Assembly (NCBI GenBank): GCA_036172665.1
Contig: CM069874.1
Span: forward strand, 26,805,946 to 26,869,945
Direction: 5' to 3'
Length of the DNA: 64,000 bases
Source: Prosopocoilus inquinatus
Taxonomy: Eukaryota > Arthropoda > Insecta > Coleoptera > Lucanidae
The notes beneath the pieces were generated by a model, which saw only the letters and a list, made by a program, of their open reading frames with translations, had not been told where the DNA came from and did not search any database. The position numbers were made by a program, and so were the translations under genes. Shown here piece after piece: positions 25,171 to 37,174 of this stretch. Numbering within the stretch: the first letter of the stretch is position 1; each line of letters begins with the position of its first letter.

Positions 25171-25747
25171 CAGGGTGCTGCATTTTGAAACGCAATATAG
25201 GAAATACCATGTTAATTTAAAAGTGCTCGAATATTGGCTTCCCTAATTATTTCACAACAAAATTCCATTTAAGTTTTTTAAAGTACTCTTCAAGATAAAT
25301 CTTTTTGTGAAGTTTCAGAATATTTCATACGCTGTGTTTTAAGTTATTTGAAAGAGATTCTGTAACTAAATTCAATTAAACTGAAACTAAACTATCAGCA
25401 CAACCTTGATCAGTAGTGGTAGTGAAAACTGGATAGATAATTAATAAATATAGCTGTTTTTGAAAAAGATTGATAGAAGAAACTTTTCTAGTAGTTTATT
25501 ATAATATTTACTTTTCAATGTCTTGCTGATAGTTTGGTATAAATTGAATTACGTTACTGATCTTTTTTAAATATTTCGAAACTAAGCGAATGAAAAATTC
25601 TCAAACTTCACAGACAGATTCATCTTGAAAAGCACTTTAAAAAATCTAAATGGAAATTTGCTCTAAAATAATTAGGAATGCCAATATTTGAGCATATTAA
25701 AATTAACATGGAATTTCCTATGTTGCGTTTCAAAACGCAGCACCCTG
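25171..25747. mobile_element. Foldback MITE, CAGGGTGCTGC ends
   Basis: The left arm starting CAGGGTGCTGCATTTTGAAA is inverted at the right end (TTTCAAAACGCAGCACCCTG), and similarity continues for about 80 bp on each side. TA flanks both ends (25169-25170, 25748-25749). There is no coding sequence. The type is a non-autonomous Tc1/mariner-like foldback. Confidence 0.82.
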
Positions 25748-26139
25748 TATGTAAGTGCCTATAGAATAAATAATAATTTAATATATTTTACCTATTTAAA
25801 AGCAGCCAAGAGTTATTGTTATCTATTGGAATTTGCAATTGTGAATATTCTGAGGTATCTAAGGCGATGGTTTCTCTGGCAGTCCGCTCGGGGTGCTGAA
25901 CTTTGTACAATTTTTGTTAACCCAAAATGAAAAAAAAAAACATTAATTCTTTTGTGTTTAGAGGAAGAGGAGAATGATGAACTAATATTGCTTTTACGCA
26001 AAAAAAGAAGAAAAAAAAACAAATGAATTGTTCCAAAACCGAGGAACCGAAGGAGCGTTTTGCTCTTTAATTTATAAACATTTTAAATGCGATGAAGATA
26101 ATATTTTAGGGTTTCTCAAGAACAATTCGCAAGAGTTGT

Positions 26140-26341
26140 TTAGCGCGTCCACCCGTCGCGATGCTACAAAATGATACCGACCGTCGCGTGTAGCGTGTGA
26201 TTTCCCCTCGCTAACACTGGCCGTCGCATGCGACGTTTCAGAGAACTTGTGCTCATATATATTTACACAAACATCATTCGGTCGTCGTCGACGACGGATC
26301 CGCGTCCGTCGCACGTCGCACGTGACGGGCGTTCAGAGAAA
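26140..26341. repeat. CpG-rich segment with repeated CGTCGCA motifs
   Basis: About 30 CpG dinucleotides fall within some 200 bp, in strong contrast to the surrounding DNA. Motifs recur, for instance GTCGCATGCGACGTTTCAGA (near 26222) and GTCGCACGTGACGGGCGTTC (near 26313), each followed by CAGAGAA. It may be the end of an unidentified DNA transposon or a regulatory CpG cluster. Confidence 0.45.
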
Positions 26342-26381
26342 CTACCGCCTAACTGCGAGAAAGCCCGAGTAGTCATATGTA

Positions 26382-27440
26382 CAGGCTGGACCCGAAAGAA
26401 GGTGCCAAAAAAAATCTGGGTCATTAGGGAAAACCCACAAGACCGAAAAACCTTTTTTTAGTAGGTTCGAAATGATGGGGGTAAATTAACCCCTATCCAC
26501 ACATATTGGACGCTACTGACCACAAAAATACATAGTCAAGAATTATTTGTTAGTGTTTATAAAAATTACTATATCTATGCAGCCCTATCTAGGCACGTAG
26601 TACATATCTGTCATCGGTGATATCTAAATCAAATAAATTTATAAATTCAAAACTATTAAGAATTAAGATTACGAAAGAAGAACATGTAGAAATGCATTTG
26701 GTGTAGTGAATCAGGTTGCTGTTAGGATTTACGCGAAACATTTTCCCGAAAGGCGAATACCTTTACGAGAAACATTTATTCAGTTGCATCGGCGTTTACA
26801 AGAGATACCGCAAATGGCGAATTATAGCCGCTTCTGTCCAGATTTCGATTTGGATACAGAACCAATAATTTTGGACCATGTGAATCAAAATTCAGTCTAA
26901 GTCAACTGGCTGCTCAAGTTGGTCTATCAAGTAGGTCTATAGGTGCGGAAATACAGCTCAGGGAACGCAGTGATGAAGCTGTGAATCAAATCCGCAATAA
27001 GAATTTCTAGCGTCGTTTTATGACAGCTGAAACAGACGTATTAAAAAGTGCTTGAACGCTAAGGGTTAGCACTTCGAGCTTTTGTTGTGATTGTTCACTT
27101 TGAATCAATTTTGTAAAATTTTTAAAGTTAAAACTAAACAATACTTATCGGTGTATTGTTGTATTGAAAATGTCATTACTTTTTGCTGGATTCACAACTT
27201 TTATATTAAACTTGACAAGTGTCATAGATGTTGCAGGTACCGTTGCTAAAAAATCCTAATATTGTAGCCATAGAACCAGAATTACCTTTTCGATCCCAAT
27301 TAATTCATTAGCGTACAGCAAATTTTGAACAAATTTTCAAATATTTCTATCTCAGAAACGAACATTTTTTTGTATATGATTTTTACTCATCATCTCCTAT
27401 AACTGATTTTCTTTTGGCACCTCTTTTCGAGACCATGAGA
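26382..27440 (+). mobile_element. Internally deleted Tc1-like element
   Basis: The left end after TA contains ACCCGAAAGAAGGTGCCAAA. The right end in reverse complement contains TCTCGAAAAGAGGTGCCAAA before TA (27441-27442). Between them only a short N-terminal piece of transposase remains, in about 1.06 kb. This looks like a deletion derivative of an element related to, but not the same as, the one at 7.06 kb. Confidence 0.65.
26700..27010 (+). pseudogene. Tc1-like transposase N-terminal fragment
   Basis: The frame from about 26709 reads QVAVRIYAKHFPERRIPL followed by LHRRLQE, the first helix-turn-helix of the DUF4817-type N-terminus in insect Tc1-like transposases. After a frameshift near 26895, SLSQLAAQVGLSSRSI gives the second helix-turn-helix. 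A TAG ends it near 27010. No DDE catalytic domain follows. Confidence 0.65.
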
Positions 27441-27534
27441 TACGAGCGTGGGTAACAACGTTCCCTGCTCGGGCTGCCGCTGTCTGAAACTGGATGAATT
27501 CAGTTCAATTTTTTTGGATCCTCCGTTTGGTTAT

Positions 27535-27660
27535 GGAATGAAGCTTTACATTGAATAACTTTGAATAATATATTTGCGCGTTACGTAAATCAACTAATTG
27601 AAATTACTAATTACAAGGTTGTGAATGCAGCTTTAGTTTCTAATAATTTTTTAGATTTAA
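27535..27660 (-). repeat. Second copy of the 20.7-kb foldback family
   Basis: Inverted relative to the 20.75-kb element. It shares AATTAGTTGATTTAC, TTCAAAGTTATTCAATGTAA and AAAGCTGCATTCACAACC with small differences. The outer arms are not clearly preserved. Confidence 0.6.
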
Positions 27661-28074
27661 ATCTATAGGAGGCCATGCTTTTCTGTCATGGTCAAATGTT
27701 CATATGGCGTTTGTCAATGGTTGTCTTCATTTGAAAACGCAGTTCGTGAGAAAATTTTGCGTAATTGGATAAAAAATTCTTCAACTTCAAATTCAGTTCT
27801 AGCAACTTCTAGCATTAATTACTAAACGTCACAATGAACTGTACAGAACTAAATTAAAAAAATTAAAGAATTCGTACTGTAGACTAGACAGAAGGTCACA
27901 AAAAGGCAAGCCAATCCGAATTTCTGACCAAAAAGTTAGAAAAGCTTACAAAAGGAATTCTGGCATTACCTCAACAGATACGACAAGAAACTGCCCATTC
28001 ACCAAACAACCGTTCAAAAAATTGAAAAGAGGCATAAATCAAGAATGGGATAAAGAAGAATAATGGAAAAATAT
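27661..28074. other. No gene recognised, possible 5' part of a LINE
   Basis: Unassigned sequence leading into the LINE endonuclease remnant. Lys-rich plus-strand translation from about 27830 might belong to that LINE but shows no motif. Confidence 0.35.
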
Positions 28075-28595
28075 ATTAAGATTGGCAACGTAGGATATCC
28101 AAACGATGCTGACAGTTGGTAAGGTGTAAGATATATATGGAAAAAGAAATGAGGAAATATGAAATGAATATTTTAGCACTTCAAGAAGCAAAGTGGAAAA
28201 ATAAGGGAAAATTGATAAGGGAAACTTTACGTTATATCTGTCGTCTCAGTAAATAAGTGGTTAAGTCGAAATTTGTCCAAAATAAGGTGAGAGAGTTACG
28301 CGAAACGGAGGATATTACCCGGAAGAAAACAAACAGGACAGAAATGGAACGGCCTTTATAATCAAAGGCAAATGAGAGAAAAGGTGTTAAAATTTGAGGA
28401 AATTAGTGGATGACTGTCCTACATACGACTAGAAAAAGAAAACAAGCCAATATGTGAATAATAAAATGTTGCCCAACTGCAGAAGATGGAGATGACAAAG
28501 AAAAATATCCGAGATAATATACCTAGAAATGAATAGTACACGACACTAGATCCTTCAGAGGTGCCAATGTTGATACGGACCACATACTACTGGTA

Positions 28596-29891
28596 GGTGG
28601 GCTGCTAGAAAAGTTTCTGCAAACGGTATGAAAAACGCATATGAAATTTGGTGAACGGTATCATTGTTTTCGAAGTATTCGTCTTTAACGTCAATACACT
28701 TTTGCATACGCTGGAACCAATTTCTAAAGCACGTTTTCCACTCTAACGATGGTACCTCAGAAACCAGCGTCCGGAATGTTTCAACCGCTGCTTCAGCCGA
28801 CGAAAATCGCTCACCACGCATTTTATTTTTGATATTTGGGAACAAAAAGAAATCATTAGGTGATAAATCAGGTGAGTATGGATAATGAGTCATTAATTCA
28901 ATATTTTTATTGGACAAAAAATCAACTGTTTGACGGGCTGAGTGAGAGCTGGCGTTGTCATGATGGAAAAATAATTCGTCGATTTCGATTGTTTCTTCTT
29001 ATTTGATCGATGACTTCCGGCAAACAAATTGTAGTATACCAATCAGCATTCACGGTTTTTCGATCCTCTAATGCCACGGTTGCTACATGTCCAGTTAAAC
29101 CAAAGAAACAAGCAATCATTTGCTTCGCAGCACTGCGTGAACGGACAACTTTTGTTGGTTTTGGTTCATTTTGAAATACCCAAACGGTAGATTGTTGTTT
29201 ACTTTCTGGTTCGTACAAATAGATCCACGTTTCGTCACCAGTAACGATGTTATAAACTAAATTTGAACGACCTCCATTGAATTTTTTGAGCATTTCTTCG
29301 CACCATTTGACAGGACCCTGCTTTTGCGCTTCTGTTAAATTGTGTGGGATCCAACGACTGCAAAGCTTTCGTACGTTCAAATGATCATGCAAAATCTGGT
29401 GTATTGCTTTCATGTCAATGCGTAAGGATGCTTGAATCTCACGGTATGTCACATGTCGATCTCGCTCAAGCATTTCACGCACAGCATCTACATTCGTGGC
29501 AACAACAGATGTTAATGGACGACCTTCACGAAATTCATCACTGAGAGAGGTACGTCCACGCTGGAATTCGGCAAACCAATTATAAACACTGCCCTTTGAT
29601 GGTGCTTCATCTCCAAAAGCCAAATGAAGCCGATCGAGGCATTGTTTCGGCGTTATACCACACATAATACGAAATCGTAAAAAATCATGGCACGAAAATT
29701 TTCACGCGAGATTTCCATGTTTACACAAAATTACTTTTTCTCAAATGCTGTACGAACAAAACTAGTTCACTTGAATAGGAACTGTCAATAGAATTATAGG
29801 CGAAAAACGTCAAATTTTTCAAATATGACAGTTGATAAACGCTAGCAATTCTAGACCTACTAGATTCCAGAAAATTTTCCAGCAGCCCAAG
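28596..29891 (-). mobile_element. mariner element, copy 1
   Basis: This 1296-bp element has TA on both sides (28594-28595, 29892-29893). Its ends are imperfect inverted repeats of about 25 bp containing TGGGCTGCT(A/G)GAAAA. It holds one transposase gene on the minus strand. Length, TA target and the D34D-type transposase are standard for mariner. It lies inside a LINE endonuclease frame. Confidence 0.92.
28661..29718 (-). pseudogene. mariner transposase, copy 1
   Basis: The start is ATG at 29718 (MEISRENFRAMIFYDF). A one-base loss just downstream breaks the frame before CGITPKQCLDRLHLAFGDE. The N-terminal helix-turn-helix regions are followed by GDETWIYLYEPES (first catalytic Asp), then HDNASSHSA (second) after another one-base frameshift near 28970, and YSPDLSPNDFF (third), with 34 residues between the last two. 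The C-terminus runs WFQRMQKCIDVKDEYFE. The stop used by copy 2 is lost, so the frame reads on through the terminal repeat to about 28555. Two frameshifts make it non-functional. Confidence 0.93.
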
Positions 29892-30520
29892 TATCAAAAA
29901 TTAAAATTAAAAATAATTAGGAATAAGTATAACAGTAAGAATAGAAAACAACGGAATACTAAAAAACTGAAGATAGAAGAAACAAAGAAAGAATTCTCGA
30001 TAACGGTGCAGAACAAATTAAACAAGCAAGAAGAAAAAGAACTACAAACAGAGTGGATAAACGTAAAAGAAAAGAAACTGTAATTGAAGTAGCAGAGAAA
30101 GCATGGGTATAAAAACATCAGAAAAAGCAAACGAATAGTTTTATGAAGAAAATCAAAATATACGAGTAAGAAAAACACAAACAAAAAGAAAGTGGTTAGA
30201 AATAGGAAGACAAGGAAGAAAACAAGACTTAAGTGAATACAGAAATATAAAATAAGAAACTAATAAATTTTATAAAAGAAAAAAAGATCAAACTGAATAT
30301 CAGAGTAAATGCATAAACTAAAAAAATACACGAAGATAATAAGAAGTTATTCCAATATTTAAAGAAAAACAATAACACTAAGAAAGTAACAGGAAAAATA
30401 AGTAACAGTGACTGCGAGACTATACAACGATTTCACGAGACTATACAACGATGTGGTAGAAATAGAGGAAAGACACAGAAGAAGAAACAGAAAGAAGACA
30501 CAAGAAAAACAAACAAAAAT

Positions 30521-33500
30521 GGGCTACTCATTCATTTAGTAGTCTGTAGACTGTTCCAATAGAAATAAGCCAGTACCATTCTTGGAAATAACTTTATTTC
30601 TAAAATTGGTGAATGTTTAGAAAGCACAAATGATCAAAAGATTTATTCAGAAGGCAAATATGGGAATGTGGATTGTTTCTCGTATAAAATACAAACTAAG
30701 TAATTTCTTCAAGCACTATTCATATACGCAAGAATGTTTGCAGTTTTCCATTAAAGAAAAACAAATTTGTTATGTAACTTAATAAAGAAATAACCTGCAT
30801 AGTTAAAAATAAATTTATATTATACAACTTTTATTAATACTTTTTTAGCAAAGTTTTCTTAAATGTAATTTTTATATTTCCTCGGAATTTTATTCATTGG
30901 AATTTTTTAACGTACCTGGAATCCTCAACTCATGTTAAAATTTGGCCGCGTGTTTTGTGAGCACCCTGCAAACTGCAAATAAAACCTCAGGATCTATAAA
31001 AAGTAAAATTATCTGGAAGGACCACGAAAAACTTACGAGAGAAATAGTTTCTCGTAATTAAACTGTCGAAAGTTTATGATTCCTCGTGAAAGAAATTAAA
31101 ATTTTAAGAATTTACAATCCAAGGCACAGTTCCCATAGTTTTCCAAGTACTAATATTTAAATTCTTCCTTCGAACTTCGGCAACTTTAAATCGCTGTGAA
31201 CTTTTATATGAATGTGTGTCAGGTTGACGCCGGCTTATATTTCACTCGCGCCGGGAGCGACATAAAAACCACCCTCCGTTCGCTCATTTTTATATGACTT
31301 TCATGTTTGATCAGAACGTAGATTAAACGCGAAAGTATCTCGCCTGAAAAGCACATGCAACAAAGCAGACGGAAACAAAGAGGACGCAGGCCAAATAATA
31401 ACCGATTTTATTTGATCCTGAGGTTGCGCCTTTCGAATCCTGTTTGCCTTTCAAACGCACGTATTTACAGAGGCATAAATTTTACGGTGCGCTTTATAAA
31501 GTCATTTCATGTGAAAATACGACGCGGAAATTTAACTGCGATTATGGTTGTCGTTGCGATCGTAGGATGTCGCTGTTTAAGCTCTTCGTTGCCGTTGTCC
31601 TAAACAAACAATCTGATTGACATGAATTTCTCGACGGAATCGGGAATTTATGCTCCAGCATCCTTGAAGATATTAAAATGCGCGAGAACTTCCCCAAAGT
31701 CATCCGCTAAAAAGGGTTGTTTATTTTTTTAAAAGCACTAAAGCCCCCGGGAAGCTGCTAAGCCGTTCGACCTTAAAACACTGAGGCAAAAAACTTAGTA
31801 ACGGGGTGATAAAATTTTCCTTATTAGCTTCTTCATAATTCTGGGCCTTATGAAAAGCTTCTTCCTAGAAAAAACGTCTTAACCGTGTTTTTCTCATTAG
31901 CCACGTGAAACTTAAATTGGATTAAAAACTCGGGCTTTACTTCTCCTTAATGAGAGCGCTGAATGCGACATCTCTGGGCTTTTATGGACTGAGGTCTCTT
32001 CTTAGACGAGAATTAAATTACTTTAGTGTACGAGATTTAAATGATCGTCGCGAATATTTTTCCACTTCAATTCGTCGTTTCAACCGAAATGTTTTCTTTT
32101 CACACAATTAAATATTCTAGCAATTCTAATTAATACAGACAAGTACAATACGAACAAAAACGAGCACCAGTAAAGAAATCTTTTTTAAAATTATTAAAAC
32201 TCGTTAAGTTAATTTAGTCAACTAATATCGAGCATTAAATGAATTTGCATTAATAATTTAATATTATAAGTACAAAAACGATATGGAACAAACTTAGTGT
32301 ATTAACGTCAACAGACTTCTTGTCTGAGACGTTCAACACATTCAAAGTTTTAGTTCCTTACTGATATTTGGCTTTAACTTTGAATTAAGTTGAACTACTG
32401 AATAGCTGTACTTAGTGACGTGTCTGTGTACTTAAAAGATTACTGTGTGCCCAAACTTAGCGAAGAAAATCCCTAGAGTGTGATAACGTATTGGCTGGTG
32501 CACTAACATATTTCGAGTGCAATAGTTCCAATAAGAAATTCATTTTATTGTGCACTAAATTCAGTCCAACAGATATACGGTGTATGTGGAGCTTTTATAA
32601 AATATTGAAAGGTTTAAGTGCCCTCCAAAAAAATCTGGGACATTCAATATGTCCTATTGTAAATATAAAGAAGTGTTTTTATATTGCTATAGAAACAAGC
32701 TCTAAATAGCAAGATGAATGGCTTAAAGCTGCATTCAACTAATAAAATAACTCAAAAAGCATGTAGAGAGTTGTCCTAGAGTTTTTTGGCGCGCATAGTA
32801 CATCTTTTTTGAGAATAGCAACATTTTGCTTCTTGATTTAATGTTTAATTCGCAGAAAATACCTTACAAATTTCAAAACTTATTTGTTAAAATATATAAC
32901 GTAAATAAAAAGGATAGGCTACATTTAATATTTCTTAAAATATTTTTTTTTATGTGAAAACTGTCGAACACCTCGATTACAATAAGTTTGCGAAACATTG
33001 GTGTGGCTCATTTATTCGTATGGTGGCGTACCGTTGAAGTACAAAAAGAGTTTTATAATTTTACATTACTAACCCCTATTTAAAAACAAATATACAGCCT
33101 GTAATCAAACAAGTTTCGTATACTAAAACTACTAAAAGTACTTCATCACTTAAGAAAGTTTTTTTTGTGATATTTTGTGGAACTAAAATAATATTTGTAT
33201 CCAGAAGCTCCTAAACGAAGAAAGAAGAAATGTATTCGTTTGTGGAAATAATTAACAATGCGACAATCAATCAAAGCGACTAATAATTTTTTTTAATTAT
33301 CTCAGTACCCGAAATTAGCAGTGTAAATCTTGTGAATTATTGGTTTACAAAGACCAGGATGTCAAGATCTAATTATTGTCAACTATATAATGAGGCAGAT
33401 TTAATTCTGATCAATACAAGCAGATTTAAATTGTTCTTCTTTAACCATTATGCACATACGGGTCACGACCGAGAGGTTGTGAATTAGAATTCTCTTCTTT

Positions 33501-33714
33501 AATCGGTCGGAGATTCTGGTTTACTGTGTTCCCATCAATCTTTTAAAATGGGATCAAGCAGTTGACCTTGAATTTTGCTGGAATTTTGTTTTATAAAGTT
33601 ATTTTGCGCACGGCCGACCAGAAGTTCTAAAACAAGAGGGTCAGTGCTCCTGCACTAGGCAATTTTTTTTATTTTTGAGCTAGATCTTTGATAGTTGCAG
33701 CATTATTAGCTTAC
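30521..33714. other. No gene recognised
   Basis: Unassigned. The part at 31150-32100 is less AT-rich and looks like single-copy non-coding DNA. A plus-strand frame at 31355-31603 has no family motif. CAAAAAAATCTGGGACATTC near 32623 resembles AAAAAAAATCTGGGTCATTA at 26407, possibly another fragment of that Tc1-like family. GAGCACCCTG near 30960 resembles a MITE end without a partner. Confidence 0.4.
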
Positions 33715-33722
33715 ATGATCAG

Positions 33723-36482
33723 TAAGCCTGGGCAAATGCATATATGCATATCTTTCCAGAAGGGGCATATCTTCTTTAAATCTATTATACATATGTTTTT
33801 TGATCAATTTTTATGATAAAGAGGTCATTTTATTTTGCATATCTGGCATATATTAAGGTTTAACTGCATATAGCATACTTTAAAACATATTCGAAATTTA
33901 TACAGCATGTAAATTGGCATATCTAGAATTCTTGCATTTTAATTTATTTTTTATTCACACAGTAAACAAAACCAGATAATTTTAAAAATTTAAAAATTCC
34001 ATTCTCTGAATTTCGTTAACAATCGGTACCGCCTGGCGGTCGCTTGTACGGTCAGTACCCAGAAGAGATTAGCTCTTACACGTGCACCATTAATTCTAAG
34101 AACTTCGGAAATCACTGGTATATTTAAACAGAGCAATATTGTGAACTTCATTATATTTTTCAAACTCTTGAAGTTGTGTGGTGCGCAGTTTACGAATTGA
34201 TAAAAATGCCTAAAATTGGCACTTCTCGCAACGATTTGATAAAAAAGTGGTTGACGCAGTATACGTGTTTTACGTACGACGGTAGTGTGGTTTTTTGTAC
34301 AATATGCGAAAAAAAGGTATGTATATATTTTTGATCGTCTTTCCTTCGTTTAATTTTTGTGAAAAAATGGTTTCCAGCGATCGTGTTTTGTTTTTTTCTT
34401 TTTTTAGAAACATTTTCAAATTTTTTTATTGCTTCCTTAAACCATAGTTTTTAATATAAAAAAATACTTTTAGGATTTTTTCTAAAATTTGTCACTTAAT
34501 TTCTTTTTCAATTTTGTTCGTTCACTTAGGATATTAGCGATCGTTTTTTGTGTTATTTTCTTTTATTTATTTATTTTCTGGAAACGGTTTTCTAAGTTTC
34601 AATCATAAACTTTCATTGTTTCCTAAATTTCCTTTACGTGTCCTTTATGTGAAATACGTTCTTCTTAGCTTTATTTATCTTCATCAATTCAGCCAAACAG
34701 GTAGCCTGTTTAGAATAAATTTTAATTACAACTATCTGATAATTATTTATTTGAATTCTGTAATATATACATAGGTATTATTAATTTTGTTCTTTATTTA
34801 TAGGTCAACGTTACTAAAAAGTTTCAATTGGATCAACATATTAGTACCACTCCTCACAAAAATAGAGAGAAAAATCCACCTGAATTGAGGCAGCCGTTGT
34901 TGTCGCAGTTTGTTGACGAAAAAAATAATGCAGATCAATTCAATTACGATTTATGCAAAACTCTTATATCGTGTAATATCCCGTTAAACAAGTTGGATGT
35001 ACCAGAATTTAGAAGCTTTCTGGCAAAATGGACAAAGGAAAATGTAGTCTCCAGAAGAACTACAATGAGATCTCACATTCCAAAATTATACGAAGAAAAC
35101 ATTCAAAAAATTAAAGATGTTATTGCAAAAGAGTATATTTGGTTTAGCATAGATGAAACAACTGATGCTAAAGGTAGATACATCGCAAATTTTATTATTT
35201 GAATTTTGAATGGGGAGCCAAACCCTAGTTATTTGGTAGCAGTAAAACAGCTAGAAAAAACTAAACATTTGACAATTTCACGTTTTATAAATGAAACATT
35301 TTCGATGCTGTTTTTACCTAATACAGTAGATGTAAATAAAATCTTGTATATGGTAACTGATGGAGCTTCATATATGTTAAAGGCTGCTCAAAATTTAAAA
35401 ATATTTTATCCAAATTAGCTGCATGTGACTTGCTTAGCACATGGATTGAACCGTGTTGCTGAGGCGATTCGAATAGAATATCCATTACTAAATCAATTAA
35501 TTAATTACGGAAAGAAAGTTTTTCTAAAATCTCCACATAGAGTACAACTGTACATAGAAATGCTTCCTGACATCCTATTGCCACCACAACCTATTATTAC
35601 TAGATGCGGAACTTGGATCGAGGCTGCACTTTTTTATTGTGATAATTTCGATGGTATTAAAAATGTAGTAAACAGCTTCGATGCGAACACTTCTCAATAT
35701 GTCGCTGAATGTCAAAATATTTTGCGAAACTCTGAATTACATTCACAGCTTTCATTCATTAAAGCTCACTTTTCTAATATACCCAGTGTTATTAAAAATT
35801 TAGAAACCCAAAATTTGCAGTTAGTCAATTCCTTGGCGTTGATTGAAAATTTTAAGTCTACTCTAAGTATTCCTAAAAACGCTAAGTGCAATAAAATCTT
35901 AAATAAATTGGAAGATGTTTTAAAAAAAAAATGTTGGCTTGAAAACACTAGAAGCGGTAAAACATGTTCTAAACGGAGAATTAGACATTACATTAGGTTC
36001 CCTTGAGCATCCGCAGGTAATTGTTAACAAGGCACATCTCTTTAAATATTGTCCAATAACATCTTGCGATGTGGAAAGATCATTCTCAATGTACAAAAAT
36101 ATATTAAGTGACGATAGGCAAAGTTTCTTGATAGAAACTATCGAGAAATACATGATTATTTATTGTAATAAGTTTTAATTCATGCATTGTATATGTAGAG
36201 CAATTAAATATTTGTATATTAAAGTGAATAAAAATAATACTGTGTGTACATTATACGTATTTTTATTATAAAAATGTATGAAATAATTCATACTCGCAAC
36301 ATTCTATTTTTCTGTGTTGTGTTCTATGATTTGATTTACCGAATGCATATTTAACAGCATATCCGATAATTAACTGCATATATACCAGTTAAACAGCATA
36401 TATTCGGCATGTATTTACATCTTTTTAAGACATATTGCATGCATATATTCAGACTTTTTTACAGCATATGTGCCCAGGCCTA
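33723..36482 (+). mobile_element. hAT-superfamily transposon with exact 8-bp target duplication
   Basis: The 8-mer ATGATCAG occurs directly on both sides (33715-33722 and 36483-36490). The ends are short inverted repeats, TAAGCCTGGGCA and TAGGCCTGGGCA. Near both ends the hexamer GCATAT is repeated: about seven times at 33735-33925 and six times at 36340-36475, on the same strand at both ends. The 2760-bp interior holds a two-exon transposase with three breaks. Eight-base duplication and the transposase motifs establish the hAT superfamily. Confidence 0.95.
34206..36178 (+). pseudogene. hAT transposase with BED finger, one intron, three lesions
   Basis: Exon 1 (34206-34316) starts MPKIGTSRNDLIKKW and has the Cys pair FCTICEKK, ending at a GTATGT donor. 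The intron (34317-34803) ends in TTTATAG, and exon 2 begins VNVTKKFQLDQHISTTPHK. A BED-type zinc finger (C-x2-C...H-x5-H) is thus split by the intron. Exon 2 carries the hAT core: DETTDAKG, VTDGASYM, the diagnostic C-x2-H (CLAHGLN, 35428), the conserved Trp (CGTWIEA) and, at the end, PITSCDVERSFSMYKNIL (36050). Lesions are a TGA at 35200, a TAG at 35416 and a frameshift in a run of A at about 35925. TAA ends it at 36178 and AATAAA follows at 36227. So few lesions point to a recent arrival. Confidence 0.9.
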
Positions 36483-36789
36483 ATGATCAGGAACTTGTGG
36501 TATTTATATGTGAAACTAATTTGATTACACCCTATATACTTATAAGGTCATACAGGTTTTTTTTTAAACAAATACACTTAAGAAATTAAAAAGAAAGGGG
36601 TGTCCACAACACATTACCTAATTTTAAATGAAACAATACAAAAGGGTGCTCATTCACAATTGCACTGTAAAACGAATGTGTTTTGGACATTATTAATTGT
36701 TTTTGATTCAATATTTTGTTAGGCACAGTACACCTGCATCGCATTTATCTTTAGTAATTATTTCTTTTATGAAGCAGTGAAAGATTTCA

Positions 36790-37085
36790 TTTTGAATTAA
36801 TGACTGTTAAGAATCAGTTAAGCCGTAATATTTTAGAAAAGTCTAAAAATGTATTAAGCAAAAATGTTTTAAGGCACTTCAAACTATTTCAAATTTCATA
36901 AATGCAATATTTTATGATATCGAAGAGTGCAATATAAAATTATGTTTAATTGAAATTTGAAATTTCAAATACGCACCAGTAAAAGATGTCGAAAGAGGTT
37001 TTTCTTTATTTAAAAATATCTTCAGCGATCGAAAATGAAATTTTGAAGTTAAAAAAAAATGTACTTATTAATTAATATTACAATT
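36790..37085 (+). pseudogene. Second hAT transposase C-terminal fragment
   Basis: The frame at 36970-37070 reads YAPVKDVERGFSLFKNIFSDRK, aligning with ITSCDVERSFSMYKNILSDDR of the complete element 700 bp upstream. A stop follows. Upstream, SKNVLSKN resembles the preceding part of that protein. It lies outside the target duplication of the complete element, so it belongs to an older, separate insertion of a related hAT. Confidence 0.72.
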
Positions 37086-37174
37086 ATTTTAAGTAACACA
37101 TCAAATACCTACATAATTAGTTTCATGTATCTATAAATGTGTAACTTGTAATTACATAGTAATAAAGTTAAATA

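Larger units (their letters stand above)
28075..30520 (+). pseudogene. LINE APE-endonuclease remnant, split by a mariner
   Basis: Coding sequence occupies 28075-28593 and 29894-30520; the middle is a mariner. Part one reads ILALQEAKWKNKGK (near 28170), holding the catalytic Glu of the APE-type endonuclease. Then follow SYIRLEKENKPIC and CPTAEDGDDKEK (near 28470), and SFRGANVDTDHILL (near 28555-28590), the family's final Asp-His motif. Part two carries on with KIKIKN, then a charged Lys/Glu-rich linker with VIEVAEKAW (near 30085) and LFQYLKKNNNTKK (near 30355). This is the family that automated annotation often calls craniofacial development protein 2-like. The reverse transcriptase is missing, and many stops occur. 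Confidence 0.78.

Noticed and set aside
29894..30184. Phe-rich minus-strand open frame
   Set aside because: It is the complement of the Lys-rich LINE coding sequence on the plus strand.
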